DNA of 64,000 nucleotides from Rhizobium sp. L43. Lineage in GTDB: Bacteria; Pseudomonadota; Alphaproteobacteria; Rhizobiales; Rhizobiaceae. The position numbers and the translations under genes are program-made. The notes under the pieces are model-generated. The model was not told the origin of the DNA. It saw only the letters and a program-made list of their open reading frames with translations, and ran no database searches. The DNA lies in NCBI RefSeq assembly GCF_002531725.1, contig NZ_NWSQ01000016.1:62001-126000 (forward strand), in the 5' to 3' direction. Positions 10,174-19,352 of this stretch are shown piece after piece; position 1 is the first letter of the stretch; each line of letters begins with the position of its first letter.

Positions 10174-10635
10174 TCAGGCCCAGACGGTTTGGCGCATCGC
10201 CTCGCCGACGATCATTGCGGCCGAGACCGCGACATTGATCGAGCGCTGGCCAACGACCATCGGGATCAGGATGCGGGCGTCCGCGGTCTCATGCACCTGA
10301 TCCGGCACGCCGGCGCTTTCGCGGCCGAAAAGCAGGATATCGTCGGGGCGGAAGGCAAGGTTGGTGTAGCGATCGGCGGCTCTCGTCGAGGCGAGGATCA
10401 GGCGGCGGCCTGATGTGGCGCGCCACGCCTCGAAGCGCTCCCAGCTGACATGGCGGGTCAGCGCAGCGGCGGCGATATAATCCATGCCGGCCCGTTTCAA
10501 ATTGCGGTCGGAGACATCGAAGCCGGCCGGCTCGATCAGATCGACCGCGAAGCCGAGGCAGGCGGCAAGCCGCAGGATCGTGCCTGTGTTGCCGGGAATA
10601 TCCGGCTGATAGAGTGCCAGTCTGAGGTCCGTCAT
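10174..10635 (-). CDS. trmL: tRNA (cytidine(34)-2'-O)-methyltransferase, SPOUT class
   Basis: 153 aa, the usual length of TrmL. The three SPOUT motifs are visible: PDIPGNTGTILRLAACLG at the start, LLFGRESAGVPD in the middle, and the C-terminal knot IPMVVGQRSINVAVSAAMI. The enzyme 2'-O-methylates the wobble nucleotide of tRNA-Leu isoacceptors using SAM. ATG 10635 is chosen because the family starts just before LRLALYQPDIPG. The gene is on the same strand as the Na/Pi transporter, but that gene has its own promoter in the gap. Confidence 0.92.
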   Translation of the reverse strand: MTDLRLALYQPDIPGNTGTILRLAACLGFAVDLIEPAGFDVSDRNLKRAGMDYIAAAALTRHVSWERFEAWRATSGRRLILASTRAADRYTNLAFRPDDILLFGRESAGVPDQVHETADARILIPMVVGQRSINVAVSAAMIVGEAMRQTVWA

Positions 10636-10812
10636 GACGTGTCGCCTTTTTGTTTTCGTTTCGATGCGCGAGGCGTAATCCAACTGTTATTTCGGAGCAA
10701 CAGGGGCGCATTTTGGCGCCGAAACGTTCAATTTACGCCATTATGGGGCTGGAAATTTCGCGATTTTCGCGTTATCCATGCACATCTTCAATCGCCAGCA
10801 GGGAGGGCCGAC

Positions 10813-10878
10813 ATGAATATTTTGCTCGATATGCGCTTTCCCGCCGTGATGCCGATCAAGGCGACACGGCGCCGCTAG
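10813..10878 (+). CDS. Possible 21-aa leader peptide upstream of ABC exporter
   Basis: A 21-codon frame (begins MNILLDMRF, ends KATRRR) has a strong ribosome binding site, GGGAGGG, 5 nt before its ATG. It lies about 150 nt upstream of the ABC exporter start on the same strand. The peptide has a hydrophobic beginning and a basic tail. It could be a true small protein, a regulatory leader, or chance. The RBS is the only positive evidence. Confidence 0.3.
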   Translation: MNILLDMRFPAVMPIKATRRR

Positions 10879-11026
10879 TGCGCATTTCTTCCTGAAATCC
10901 CCTTCTTGATCCATTGTGCGGCTGTTTAAGCCTCGCCCCTTGAACGTTCGGTTCCCATATGTGCTTGCATGGCGCCGGGATGGCGCGAAGCCGGGAGCCG
11001 AAACGCTGACGTTTCGGAGCAATTTC

Positions 11027-12883
11027 ATGTTTGGCTGGTTCGAACAGCGACTCAATCCTTTTCCGAGCGAGGAGCCCGTCGCTCCGCCGAAGGGGCTTTT
11101 TGCCTTTTGCTGGCACTACAGCAAGCCGGCAGCACCCTGGCTCGGCCTGATGGCGATGCTGACGGCCTCGATCGCTGTCGGCGAAGTGGCGCTCTTCCAG
11201 TTTCTCGGCGATATCGTCGACTGGCTGACCAATGCCGACCGCGCCACTTTCCTGCAGACGGAGGGCCACAAGCTTTTCTGGATGGCGGCGCTGGTGCTGG
11301 TCGGCTTGCCGCTGGCGGCCGGGCTCGATTCCCTCATCATGCACCAGATGCTGCTCGGCAATTATCCGATGAGCGCCCGCTGGCAGATGCACCGCTTCCT
11401 GCTGCGCCACAGCATGACGTTCTTCGCCAACGAGTTTGCCGGGCGTGTCGCCACCAAGGTGATGCAGACCTCGCTTGCCGTGCGCGAAACGGTGATGAAG
11501 ATCCTCGACGTCTTCGTCTATGTCGTGACTTACTTCCTGACGATGATCATCGTGATTGCGGCGGCCGACTGGCGGCTGATGATCCCGATCCTCGTCTGGC
11601 TCGCGGTCTATATCAGCATCGTCGCCTATTTCGTGCCGCGGCTTCGCAAGATCGCGGCGCAGCAGGCGGATGCACGCTCGATGATGACGGGGCGCGTGGT
11701 CGACAGCTACACCAACATCGCAACCGTCAAGCTGTTTTCGCATGCCGGCCGCGAGGAGGTCTATGCCAAGGAGGGCATGGACGAGTTCCTGCAGACCGTG
11801 CACAGGCAGATGCGCAAGGTGACGCTGTTCCACATCTGCGTCTACCTGAACAACTGCGTTGCGCTCTTCGTCGTCTCCGGCCTGTCGATCTGGTTCTGGC
11901 TGAACGGGGCGATCTCAGTCGGCGCGATCGCCATTGCCATCGGTCTTGCCATGCGCGTCAACGGCATGTCGCAATGGATCATGTGGGAAGTCTCGGCGCT
12001 GTTCGAGAATATCGGCACGGTCTATGACGGCATGGAGATGATGAGCAAACAGCATGACATCGTCGACAAGCCGGGGGCACCCGTCCTGACGGCGAAGAAA
12101 GGCGCAATCCACTACGATCGCATCCGCTTCCACTACGGCAAGAGCAAGGGTGTCATCGACAATCTGTCGCTCGACATCAAGGCGGGCGAGAAGGTCGGTC
12201 TCGTCGGTCGCTCCGGCGCCGGCAAGACGACGCTGATGAACCTGCTGCTGCGCTTCTACGATCTGGAGAGCGGCCGTATCACCATCGACGGGCAGGATAT
12301 ATCAGGCGTCTCGCAGGAAAGCCTGCGCTCGCTGATCGGCGTGGTGACGCAGGACACCTCGCTGCTGCATCGCTCGATCCGTGACAACATCGCCTATGGC
12401 CGGCCGGAGGCGACCGATGCCGAGGTGATCGAGGCCGCCAAACGCGCCAATGCCTGGGAGTTCATCGAGGGGCTCGTCGACATGCAGGGCCGCGCCGGGC
12501 TCGACGCGCAGGTCGGCGAACGCGGCGTCAAGCTGTCAGGCGGCCAGCGGCAGCGCATCGCGATCGCCCGTGTCTTCCTCAAGGACGCGCCGATCCTGGT
12601 GCTCGACGAGGCAACCTCGGCGCTCGATTCGGAAGTCGAGGCGGCGATCCAGGAAAACCTCTTTGCCCTGATGGAGGGCAAGACGGTGATCGCGATCGCC
12701 CACCGGCTTTCAACGCTGACGGAGATGGACCGGCTGATCGTGCTCGACAAAGGCCGGATCATCGAGGCCGGCTCGCACGGCGAATTAATCGAGAGTGGCG
12801 GCATCTACGCCGACCTCTGGAACCGCCAGTCCGGCGGCTTCCTCTCCGATCATGCGGAGGAAGCGGAAGAGGCGGCGGAATAA
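11027..12883 (+). CDS. ABC exporter, fused permease and ATPase
   Basis: 618 aa half-transporter. Six membrane segments fill roughly residues 25-320. The ATPase carries a Walker A (GRSGAGKTT), Q-loop (VTQDTS), signature (LSGGQRQRIAIA), Walker B (ILVLDEATSALDSE) and H-loop (IAHRLST), so it looks catalytically complete. It should act as a homodimer, or as a heterodimer with its paralogue at 13385-15298, exporting lipid, drug or peptide. The substrate cannot be read from sequence. ATG 11027 follows GGAGC by 7 nt and matches the family N-terminus better than the frame opening at 10916. A rho-independent terminator follows at 12890-12922. Confidence 0.92.
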   Translation: MFGWFEQRLNPFPSEEPVAPPKGLFAFCWHYSKPAAPWLGLMAMLTASIAVGEVALFQFLGDIVDWLTNADRATFLQTEGHKLFWMAALVLVGLPLAAGLDSLIMHQMLLGNYPMSARWQMHRFLLRHSMTFFANEFAGRVATKVMQTSLAVRETVMKILDVFVYVVTYFLTMIIVIAAADWRLMIPILVWLAVYISIVAYFVPRLRKIAAQQADARSMMTGRVVDSYTNIATVKLFSHAGREEVYAKEGMDEFLQTVHRQMRKVTLFHICVYLNNCVALFVVSGLSIWFWLNGAISVGAIAIAIGLAMRVNGMSQWIMWEVSALFENIGTVYDGMEMMSKQHDIVDKPGAPVLTAKKGAIHYDRIRFHYGKSKGVIDNLSLDIKAGEKVGLVGRSGAGKTTLMNLLLRFYDLESGRITIDGQDISGVSQESLRSLIGVVTQDTSLLHRSIRDNIAYGRPEATDAEVIEAAKRANAWEFIEGLVDMQGRAGLDAQVGERGVKLSGGQRQRIAIARVFLKDAPILVLDEATSALDSEVEAAIQENLFALMEGKTVIAIAHRLSTLTEMDRLIVLDKGRIIEAGSHGELIESGGIYADLWNRQSGGFLSDHAEEAEEAAE

Positions 12884-12889
12884 AATGAA

Positions 12890-12926
12890 AGAGGCCCTCC
12901 CTGCGAAAGCGGGAGGGCCTCTTGAA
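12890..12926 (+). terminator. Rho-independent terminator after first ABC exporter
   Basis: A 12-bp stem (AGAGGCCCTCCC with GGGAGGGCCTCT) around a 9-base loop, starting 7 bases after the TAA, with only a short T-containing tail. A thermodynamically strong stem, so termination is likely. Confidence 0.75.
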
Positions 12927-12991
12927 ATTTGGGGCGGCTGTGGGTTTGCCGAATGGTTGCCGAAACCCTGAGCGCGTTTGCTGTTATCCGC

Positions 12992-13222
12992 TCAAAGGCT
13001 ATCGGCCCAGTCGATCACGCGGTCATGTTCAACGATGACGATGGTGTTGGCGGCTGCGATCGTGCGCAGCGCCACGATGCGGCGGCGCTCTTCCTGGTCG
13101 AGCCAGGCGGCGATGGCCTCGGTCACGATCTCGTCGCGCGGCATCGCCAGGTCGATGGCCAGGGCATCGAGCCTCTCTGCGAGCGGAAGCGGAATATGCG
13201 CATCGAGCATTTTCGTTTCCAT
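12992..13222 (-). CDS. Small ribbon-helix-helix-like protein
   Basis: 76 aa. The N-terminal part (HIPLPLAERLDALAIDLAMP, then RDEIVTEAIAAWLDQEE) matches the beta strand plus two helices of CopG/Arc-type ribbon-helix-helix regulators, with an antitoxin-like length. The C-terminus is acidic and ends RVIDWADSL. ATG 13222 follows GGAGA by 7 nt. No toxin gene adjoins it: the neighbours are the two ABC exporters, one convergent and one divergent. It may be an orphan antitoxin or a local regulator. The fold is inferred from pattern only. Confidence 0.55.
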   Translation of the reverse strand: METKMLDAHIPLPLAERLDALAIDLAMPRDEIVTEAIAAWLDQEERRRIVALRTIAAANTIVIVEHDRVIDWADSL

Positions 13223-13384
13223 GAAACTTATCTCCGGTGAAGCGCCATCGTAGTGTCAGATTGTGACCGGTTCGGGGGCAATCAATAGCGATGCCGCCGA
13301 TGTTATCGATCATTACGAAAATATAAGGTTTGTCGGCATTTCATTCTCTTTGCCGGTCCTCCTAATCCGCCTATATCGCTTTCT

Positions 13385-15298
13385 ATGATCTTAAGCCCCA
13401 TCCTCCGCCTGTTCGAGACCTGGATCGATCCGTTTCGTCCACGCGCCAATCTCCAGCCTCCGCGCTCGACGCTCGGATTCATCTGGTTCTATATCGGCCA
13501 GGCGAAGATGCCCTTCATCGCCATGCTCGTTCTCGGCGGCACGTCGGCAGCGATCGAGGCGGCGCTCTTCTGGTTCGTCGGGCGGCTGGTCGATATCCTC
13601 GGCAGCATCACGCCCGGCACCGGCTGGAGCGGTCTTCTCGCAGCCCATGGCGGCGAGCTCTTCGGCATGCTCGCTCTCATCGGGATCGTGCGCTTCGTCG
13701 TCGCCTTCCTGATCGCGCTTGTCGATCAGCAGGTGATCACACCTGGTTTCTACAATCTAGCACGTTGGCAATCCTATCTCCATGTCTCAAGGCAGTCTTT
13801 GTCGTTCTTCCAGAGCGATTTCTCCGGACGCATCGTCACCAAGGTCTGGTCGGCAGGGCAGGCGACCGGCGATCTTGTTACCTCGCTGATGGAAAGCGTC
13901 TGGTTCGTCGGCATTTATGCCGCGACGACGCTCGTGCTTGTCGCCCGGCTGGACTTTTCCCTTGCCGCTGTCGTGCTGTTCTGGCTTGGCGCCTTCGGCC
14001 TGCTTGCTCGCCACTTCGTTCCGCGGATCCGCCATCATTCGCGCGAAACCGCGGAGGCCGGATCGATGCTGAACGGCCGGATGGTCGATTCCTACAGCAA
14101 TATGCAGACGCTGAAGCTATTTGCCCGCGATGAGGAGAGCGACCGCTATATGCGGCAGGGCTTCGACATCTATCAGGACACCGTGCTGCGCTTCACGCGG
14201 TTCATCACCGGCGTCAGGGCCTCGATGGCGCTGCTCTCCGGCCTGATGATCGTGACGATGGCGGGGTTGAGCGTCGATCTCTGGCTGCGCGGCCTGGTCA
14301 GCTCCGGTGCGGTGGCCTTCTCGCTGGCGCTGGTGCTCCGGCTGAATTTCCTGCTTGGGCGGCTGATGACGCAGTTCAACGGCATCATGCGCAATCTCGG
14401 CACCATCCAGAATGCCGCCGAGCTGATCTCCCAGCCGCTGGGGCTCGTCGATCGGGCCGAAGCGAAGAACCTGGTGATCCGGCAGCCGGGTATTCGTTTC
14501 GACAATGTTTCCTTCCGCTACGGCAAAGATCACCAGCCGGTCGTCGAAAATTTCTCGCTCACCATCCGCCCGGGCGAAAAGGTCGGGATCGTCGGCCGTT
14601 CCGGCGCGGGGAAATCGACGCTGATGAACCTGCTGCTGCGCCTCTACGATATTCAGGACGGCCGCATCCTCGTCGACGGCCAGGATATAGCAGCCGTGAC
14701 ACAGGAAACCCTGAGGATGCAGATCGGCGTCGTCAGCCAGGACACGTCGCTGCTGCATCGTTCGGTGCGCGACAATATCCTGTTCGGCCGGCCGGATGCC
14801 GGCGAGGAGCGGCTGGTCGAGGCGGCCAGGCGCGCCGAAGCCATCGACTTCATCGAGCGCCTGCAGGATCAGCAGGGCCGCAGAGGTTTTGATGCGCATG
14901 TCGGCGAACGCGGCGTCAAACTGTCGGGCGGCCAGCGCCAGCGCATCGCCATTGCCCGGGTCATGCTGAAGGACGCCCCGATCCTCGTTCTCGACGAGGC
15001 GACGTCGGCGCTCGATTCGGAAGTGGAGGAAGCGATCCAGTCCAATCTTCATCGGATCATGGAAGGCAAGACCGTGCTCGCGATCGCCCATCGGCTGTCG
15101 ACGATTGCAGCACTCGACCGGCTGATCGTCGTCGATCTCGGCCGGATCATCGAGGAGGGCAGCCACGACGAACTGCTTCGCCGCGGCGGGCTCTATGCCG
15201 AACTCTGGGCGCGTCAGTCCGGCGGCTTCCTGGCGACGGACGAGGATCCGAGCTCAGGGATCGACGACGAATTCCGCCATCAGGCCAAAATGATTTGA
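13385..15298 (+). CDS. ABC exporter, fused permease and ATPase (paralogue)
   Basis: 637 aa, clearly a paralogue of the exporter at 11027-12883: the same six-helix domain and near-identical ATPase motifs (GRSGAGKST, VSQDTS, LSGGQRQRIAIA, ILVLDEATSALDSE, IAHRLST). Both nucleotide-binding sites look intact, which argues against an obligate heterodimer with one dead site but does not exclude pairing. The start is ATG 13385, and the ribosome binding site is weak. The 3' end overlaps the convergent EEP-family gene by 45 bp. Confidence 0.9.
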   Translation: MILSPILRLFETWIDPFRPRANLQPPRSTLGFIWFYIGQAKMPFIAMLVLGGTSAAIEAALFWFVGRLVDILGSITPGTGWSGLLAAHGGELFGMLALIGIVRFVVAFLIALVDQQVITPGFYNLARWQSYLHVSRQSLSFFQSDFSGRIVTKVWSAGQATGDLVTSLMESVWFVGIYAATTLVLVARLDFSLAAVVLFWLGAFGLLARHFVPRIRHHSRETAEAGSMLNGRMVDSYSNMQTLKLFARDEESDRYMRQGFDIYQDTVLRFTRFITGVRASMALLSGLMIVTMAGLSVDLWLRGLVSSGAVAFSLALVLRLNFLLGRLMTQFNGIMRNLGTIQNAAELISQPLGLVDRAEAKNLVIRQPGIRFDNVSFRYGKDHQPVVENFSLTIRPGEKVGIVGRSGAGKSTLMNLLLRLYDIQDGRILVDGQDIAAVTQETLRMQIGVVSQDTSLLHRSVRDNILFGRPDAGEERLVEAARRAEAIDFIERLQDQQGRRGFDAHVGERGVKLSGGQRQRIAIARVMLKDAPILVLDEATSALDSEVEEAIQSNLHRIMEGKTVLAIAHRLSTIAALDRLIVVDLGRIIEEGSHDELLRRGGLYAELWARQSGGFLATDEDPSSGIDDEFRHQAKMI

Positions 15299-16186
15299 AC
15301 CGAAACTGTCCTTGATGCGGCGGACCGATTTCAGCCGCAGAGGCGCTTTGCTGAAGACGTGATCGATCGGGATGCCGAAGGCGCCTGCAGCGATCGGCCA
15401 TGTCGCCGGCTCCTGCGATACCGTGCCCAGGCCCTGGCTGCGCATGAGATACTGCACGTCGGGCGCCAGGATGGACGTATTGAAGTCACCGGCAAGGACA
15501 AGCGGTCCCGGCAGGGTCGGGATGATCTCGGCGAGATCTTCGATCTCAAGGCCATGGAATTCGTCATAATAGGGCTTGGTCAGGTGCGCCGCGAGGAAAT
15601 TGACCTTCTGACCGTCGAAATCGACCGTCGCGATCGTCAGCCGGTTGCGCCAGAGCAGCCCGAGATTGCGGATGCGGGGTTCGATGAGCGGGCGCTTCGA
15701 CAGCACCAGCGTATCGCATTCCTGCATGCCGACACCGCAGCCGATGTAATAAGGATAGGTCTTCAAGAGCCGTGGCAGTTCCGACAAAACCGGTTCGGCC
15801 TCCAGGATGTTGACGACATCGGCGCCGGAGGCGATGGCCATGTCGGCGATATCAGCGCCGTTGGCGAAATTATCGTTCTCGATATTGAAAGACATCAGCT
15901 TGAAGAGGGCCGGGCGGTTCTCTTCGACAGCGGGTTCGACGAATTCGCGCATCATCACGATGCCGTGGACGGCAAGGACCACGGATACGCTAAGCGTCAG
16001 CAGCGCATACCAGTGCCGTTTGATGAGAAGGGCTGCGATAGACGCCGCCGCTGCGGCCACTGCCAGATGGACCTGGAAGCTGTAAAAGAAGGAAAGCAGA
16101 TAGAAATCTTTGACGTAGCGCAGCGAGACGATGGCGAGAACGAGGGTTGTGAGAACGCTGAATACGCAAAAAATCGTGTCTCTCAT
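15254..16186 (-). CDS. Endonuclease/exonuclease/phosphatase family membrane protein
   Basis: 310 aa. Three hydrophobic segments occupy about residues 1-75, followed by an EEP fold with SFNIENDN, a central LEAEPV, LAAHLTK, LAGDFNTS and PIDHVFSK. The final motif reads SNH instead of the usual SDH: the aspartate that orients the catalytic histidine is replaced by asparagine. Such proteins cleave phosphodiesters in nucleic acids or lipids; here the domain should be attached to the membrane. The substrate is unknown. Its 3' end overlaps the convergent ABC exporter gene by 45 bp. Confidence 0.85.
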   Translation of the reverse strand: MRDTIFCVFSVLTTLVLAIVSLRYVKDFYLLSFFYSFQVHLAVAAAAASIAALLIKRHWYALLTLSVSVVLAVHGIVMMREFVEPAVEENRPALFKLMSFNIENDNFANGADIADMAIASGADVVNILEAEPVLSELPRLLKTYPYYIGCGVGMQECDTLVLSKRPLIEPRIRNLGLLWRNRLTIATVDFDGQKVNFLAAHLTKPYYDEFHGLEIEDLAEIIPTLPGPLVLAGDFNTSILAPDVQYLMRSQGLGTVSQEPATWPIAAGAFGIPIDHVFSKAPLRLKSVRRIKDSFGSNHFGLMAEFVVDP

Positions 16187-16472
16187 CCGCTCCGGTCCGG
16201 CTCGTTGACGTGGCTGCGACTGCGCCTATCACGGCGGCCCTTTTGTTGCAATGCAGCATAATGGCAAGCGTGTGTTTGCCTTAAAAAATTCATCGGAAAT
16301 TCCCGCGACATTGTGCCCTCGTCCCCTTGCCAAGACTGGACATAATTTGCGATCAAGCTTAGAACGCGCCGGATTGCCCGGTGAATCTATGGCCGAATTG
16401 TGTCCAGATCGATTCGCCGGCAGAGGGGGCAGGGCGGAATTCCGCAATAATTGCGCAGAGGATGGTTAGGCC

Positions 16473-17051
16473 GTGAGCGAACACGTAACGACAAGCGAGG
16501 CTTCGACAGAGCCTACTCGCCGTGATTTCCTTTATCTCACCACTGGTATGGCGGGCGCTGTCGGCGCCGTTGCGGTTGCCTGGCCGTTCATCGACCAGAT
16601 GCGCCCGGACGCATCGACGCTGGCACTCGCCTCTATCGAAGTCGACGTTGCGAGCCTCGAGCCCGGCATGTCGCTGACGGTGAAGTGGCGCGGCAAGCCG
16701 ATTTTCATCCGCAACCGTACGCCCGAGGAAGTGAAGGCCGCCGCCGATGTTCCGCTGGCCGATCTCAAGGATCCGGTTGCCCGCAACGCGAACCTTCCGC
16801 CTGAAGCTCAGGCAACCGGTGTCGACCGTTCCGGCGGCAAGGACAAGGAAAACTGGATCGTCATGATCGGCACCTGCACCCATCTCGGCTGCGTTCCGCT
16901 CGGGCAGGCCGGCGAATACAACGGTTGGTTCTGTCCCTGCCATGGCTCGGTCTACGATACGGCCGGCCGCATCCGTAAGGGTCCTGCGCCGCAGAATCTG
17001 GCGATTCCGACCTTTTCATTTATATCCGATACCAAGATCAAGATCGGTTGA
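16473..17051 (+). CDS. petA: Ubiquinol-cytochrome c reductase, Rieske iron-sulfur subunit
   Basis: 192 aa. The N-terminus carries a Tat-type signal anchor (RRDFLYLTTG, then a hydrophobic stretch). The 2Fe-2S ligands are in CTHLGCVP and CPCHGS. It carries electrons from ubiquinol at the Qo site to cytochrome c1 in the bc1 complex, on the periplasmic face of the inner membrane. The start is GTG 16473, giving the family-typical N-terminus. It is the first gene of petABC; petB begins 14 nt after its stop. Confidence 0.97.
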   Translation: MSEHVTTSEASTEPTRRDFLYLTTGMAGAVGAVAVAWPFIDQMRPDASTLALASIEVDVASLEPGMSLTVKWRGKPIFIRNRTPEEVKAAADVPLADLKDPVARNANLPPEAQATGVDRSGGKDKENWIVMIGTCTHLGCVPLGQAGEYNGWFCPCHGSVYDTAGRIRKGPAPQNLAIPTFSFISDTKIKIG

Positions 17052-17065
17052 GGGGAGACTGATTC

Positions 17066-18346
17066 ATGAGTGGCCATTCCAGCTACGAGCCATCAACCGG
17101 CTTGGAAAAATGGGTCGATGCGCGCCTTCCGCTGCCGCGCATGGTCTATGACAGCTTTATTGCTTATCCGGTTCCGCGGAACCTGAACTATGCCTATACT
17201 TTCGGCGCCATGCTCGCCGTCATGCTGGTGGTGCAGATCCTGACGGGCGTGACGCTCGCCATGCATTACGCCGCCGACACGACGATCGCCTTCAACTCCG
17301 TTGAAAAGATCATGCGCGACGTCAATCATGGCTGGCTGCTGCGCTACATGCATGCCAACGGCGCCTCCTTCTTCTTCGTTGCGGTCTACCTGCACATTGC
17401 CCGCGGCCTCTATTACGGCTCGTACAAGGCGCCGCGCGAAATCCTCTGGATCCTCGGCGTCGTCATCTACCTGCTGATGATGGCGACCGGCTTCATGGGC
17501 TATGTTCTGCCCTGGGGGCAGATGTCCTTCTGGGGCGCGACCGTCATCACCGGCTTCTTCTCGGCCTTCCCGCTGGTCGGCGAATGGATCCAGCAGTTCC
17601 TGCTCGGCGGCTTTGCCGTCGATCAGCCGACGCTGAACCGCTTCTTCTCGCTGCACTACCTGCTGCCCTTCATGATCGCCGGCGTCGTCGTCCTGCACAT
17701 CTGGGCGCTGCACGTCGTCGGCCAGACCAACCCGACAGGCGTCGAGGTCAAGACGAAGACCGATACGGTGCGCTTCACGCCCTATGCAACGATGAAGGAT
17801 GCGCTCGGCGTCTCCATCTTCCTGCTGGTCTATGCCTATTTCGTCTTCTACCTGCCGAACTTCCTCGGCCATGCCGACAACTACATCCCGGCCGACCCGT
17901 TGAAGACGCCGGCCCACATCGTTCCGGAATGGTACTTCCTGCCCTTCTACGCGATGCTGCGCTCGATCACCTTCAACATCGGCCCGATCGACTCCAAGCT
18001 CGGCGGCGTGCTGGTGATGTTCGGTGCGATCATTGTGCTGTTCTTCCTGCCCTGGCTCGACACGTCGAAGGTCCGTTCGGCCGTCTACCGTCCCTGGTAC
18101 AAGCTGTTCTACTGGCTGTTCGTGATCAATGCGATCATCCTCGGCTGGCTCGGTTCGCAGCCGGCGGAAGGCGACTTCATCTGGATTTCTCAGATCTGCA
18201 CGCTCCTCTACTTCGCTTTCTTCCTGGTCGCGATGCCAGTTCTCGGCCTGGTGGAAACGCCGCGCCGTATCCCGAACTCGATCACCGAAGCGGTGCTCGA
18301 AAAGCGCAACAAGACAGCTGCCGCCAGTGCAGCGGCCAATGCGTAA
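17066..18346 (+). CDS. petB: Cytochrome b subunit of the bc1 complex
   Basis: 426 aa, a separate cytochrome b and not the fused b/c1 (fbcH) found in Bradyrhizobium. Eight membrane helices, the heme-ligand histidines (for example in RYMHANGASFFF and LHIARGLYYGSY) and the quinol-oxidation motif PEWY (HIVPEWYFLPFYAML) are present. It holds both b hemes and both quinone sites. ATG 17066 follows GGGGAGA. It is the second gene of the petABC operon. Confidence 0.97.
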   Translation: MSGHSSYEPSTGLEKWVDARLPLPRMVYDSFIAYPVPRNLNYAYTFGAMLAVMLVVQILTGVTLAMHYAADTTIAFNSVEKIMRDVNHGWLLRYMHANGASFFFVAVYLHIARGLYYGSYKAPREILWILGVVIYLLMMATGFMGYVLPWGQMSFWGATVITGFFSAFPLVGEWIQQFLLGGFAVDQPTLNRFFSLHYLLPFMIAGVVVLHIWALHVVGQTNPTGVEVKTKTDTVRFTPYATMKDALGVSIFLLVYAYFVFYLPNFLGHADNYIPADPLKTPAHIVPEWYFLPFYAMLRSITFNIGPIDSKLGGVLVMFGAIIVLFFLPWLDTSKVRSAVYRPWYKLFYWLFVINAIILGWLGSQPAEGDFIWISQICTLLYFAFFLVAMPVLGLVETPRRIPNSITEAVLEKRNKTAAASAAANA

Positions 18347-18371
18347 GCGCGCGACGGAAGGAAACAGAAAT

Positions 18372-19259
18372 ATGAAAACGCTTGTTGCAAGCATTCTGCC
18401 GCTCGCCGTCGCGGCTCTTCTCGGCAGCGCCGCCTTCGCTGAGGAAGCGGCGCCTGCGAACGGAGCAGCACCCGCCGCCCATCACGCGGAAGGTGCGACG
18501 CCACACTATCCGCTGAAGGAGCCGAAGGAGGAAGAGTGGACTTTTGCCGGTCCGTTCGGCCATTACGACAAGGCTCAGCTGCAGCGCGGCCTCAAGGTCT
18601 ATACCGAAGTCTGTTCCGCCTGCCATTCGATGAACCTCGTGCCTTTCCGCATGCTGGACGAGCTCGGTTATTCCGAGGCGCAGGTGAAGGCTTTCGCCGC
18701 AAACTACGAGGTCCAGGACGGCCCGAACGCCGCCGGCGAAATGTTTACCCGCAAGGCGGTTCCTTCCGACCACTTCCCGTCGCCCTTCGCCAATGCGGAG
18801 GCGGCCGCCGCTGCCAACAACGGTGCGGCTCCGCCCGACTTTTCGCTGATCGCCAAGGCCCGCGAAGTCGAGCGCGGCTTCCCGCGTTTCGTCGGCGACA
18901 TCTTCACGCAGTATCAGGAAAACGGCCCGGATTACATCCACGCGCTGCTGACCGGCTATGAAGAGCCGCCGGCCGGCTTCGAGATACAGCAGGGCCAGCA
19001 TTACAACCCGTATTTCCATGCCGCCGCCGTCCTCGCCATGCCGAAGCCGCTTTCCGACGGCCAGGTGACCTATGACGACGGCGCGCCGGCGACCGTCGAC
19101 CAGTATTCGAGAGACGTCTCCGCCTTCCTGATGTGGGCCGCCGAGCCGCATCTCGAGGAGCGCAAGCGCACCGGTTTCATGGTCATGATCTTCCTGGCGA
19201 TCTTCACTCTGCTGATCTATCTGACGAAGCGCTCGGTCTACGCCAACAAGGAACACTGA
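18372..19259 (+). CDS. petC: Cytochrome c1 subunit of the bc1 complex
   Basis: 295 aa. A Sec signal peptide ends near residue 23 (AAFAEEA). The heme c attachment site is CSACH, a likely axial methionine sits in VLAMPKPL, and a C-terminal anchor helix (FMVMIFLAIFTLLIYL) ends in a basic tail. It accepts electrons from the Rieske protein and passes them to cytochrome c. ATG 18372 follows GGAAGGAAACAG. It is the last gene of petABC, with a rho-independent terminator about 20 bp downstream. Confidence 0.97.
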   Translation: MKTLVASILPLAVAALLGSAAFAEEAAPANGAAPAAHHAEGATPHYPLKEPKEEEWTFAGPFGHYDKAQLQRGLKVYTEVCSACHSMNLVPFRMLDELGYSEAQVKAFAANYEVQDGPNAAGEMFTRKAVPSDHFPSPFANAEAAAAANNGAAPPDFSLIAKAREVERGFPRFVGDIFTQYQENGPDYIHALLTGYEEPPAGFEIQQGQHYNPYFHAAAVLAMPKPLSDGQVTYDDGAPATVDQYSRDVSAFLMWAAEPHLEERKRTGFMVMIFLAIFTLLIYLTKRSVYANKEH

Positions 19260-19280
19260 CCGGTTCCCGATCGACATTCA

Positions 19281-19306
19281 AAAGGCGGCCTTGGCCGCCT
19301 TTTTTG
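19281..19306 (+). terminator. Rho-independent terminator of petABC
   Basis: A 9-bp perfect stem, AAGGCGGCC and GGCCGCCTT, with a two-base loop, followed by a run of Ts. It lies about 20 bp after the petC stop. Confidence 0.85.
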
Positions 19307-19352
19307 TTGGTTCCGCCCCTGGCAATTGATAGGGTGCGGCCAGTTTCATGCC

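Noticed and set aside
17093..18394. A 433-codon minus-strand frame opposite petB
   Set aside because: Low-complexity Glu/Asp/Arg/Val composition and exact coincidence with petB mark it as a shadow frame.
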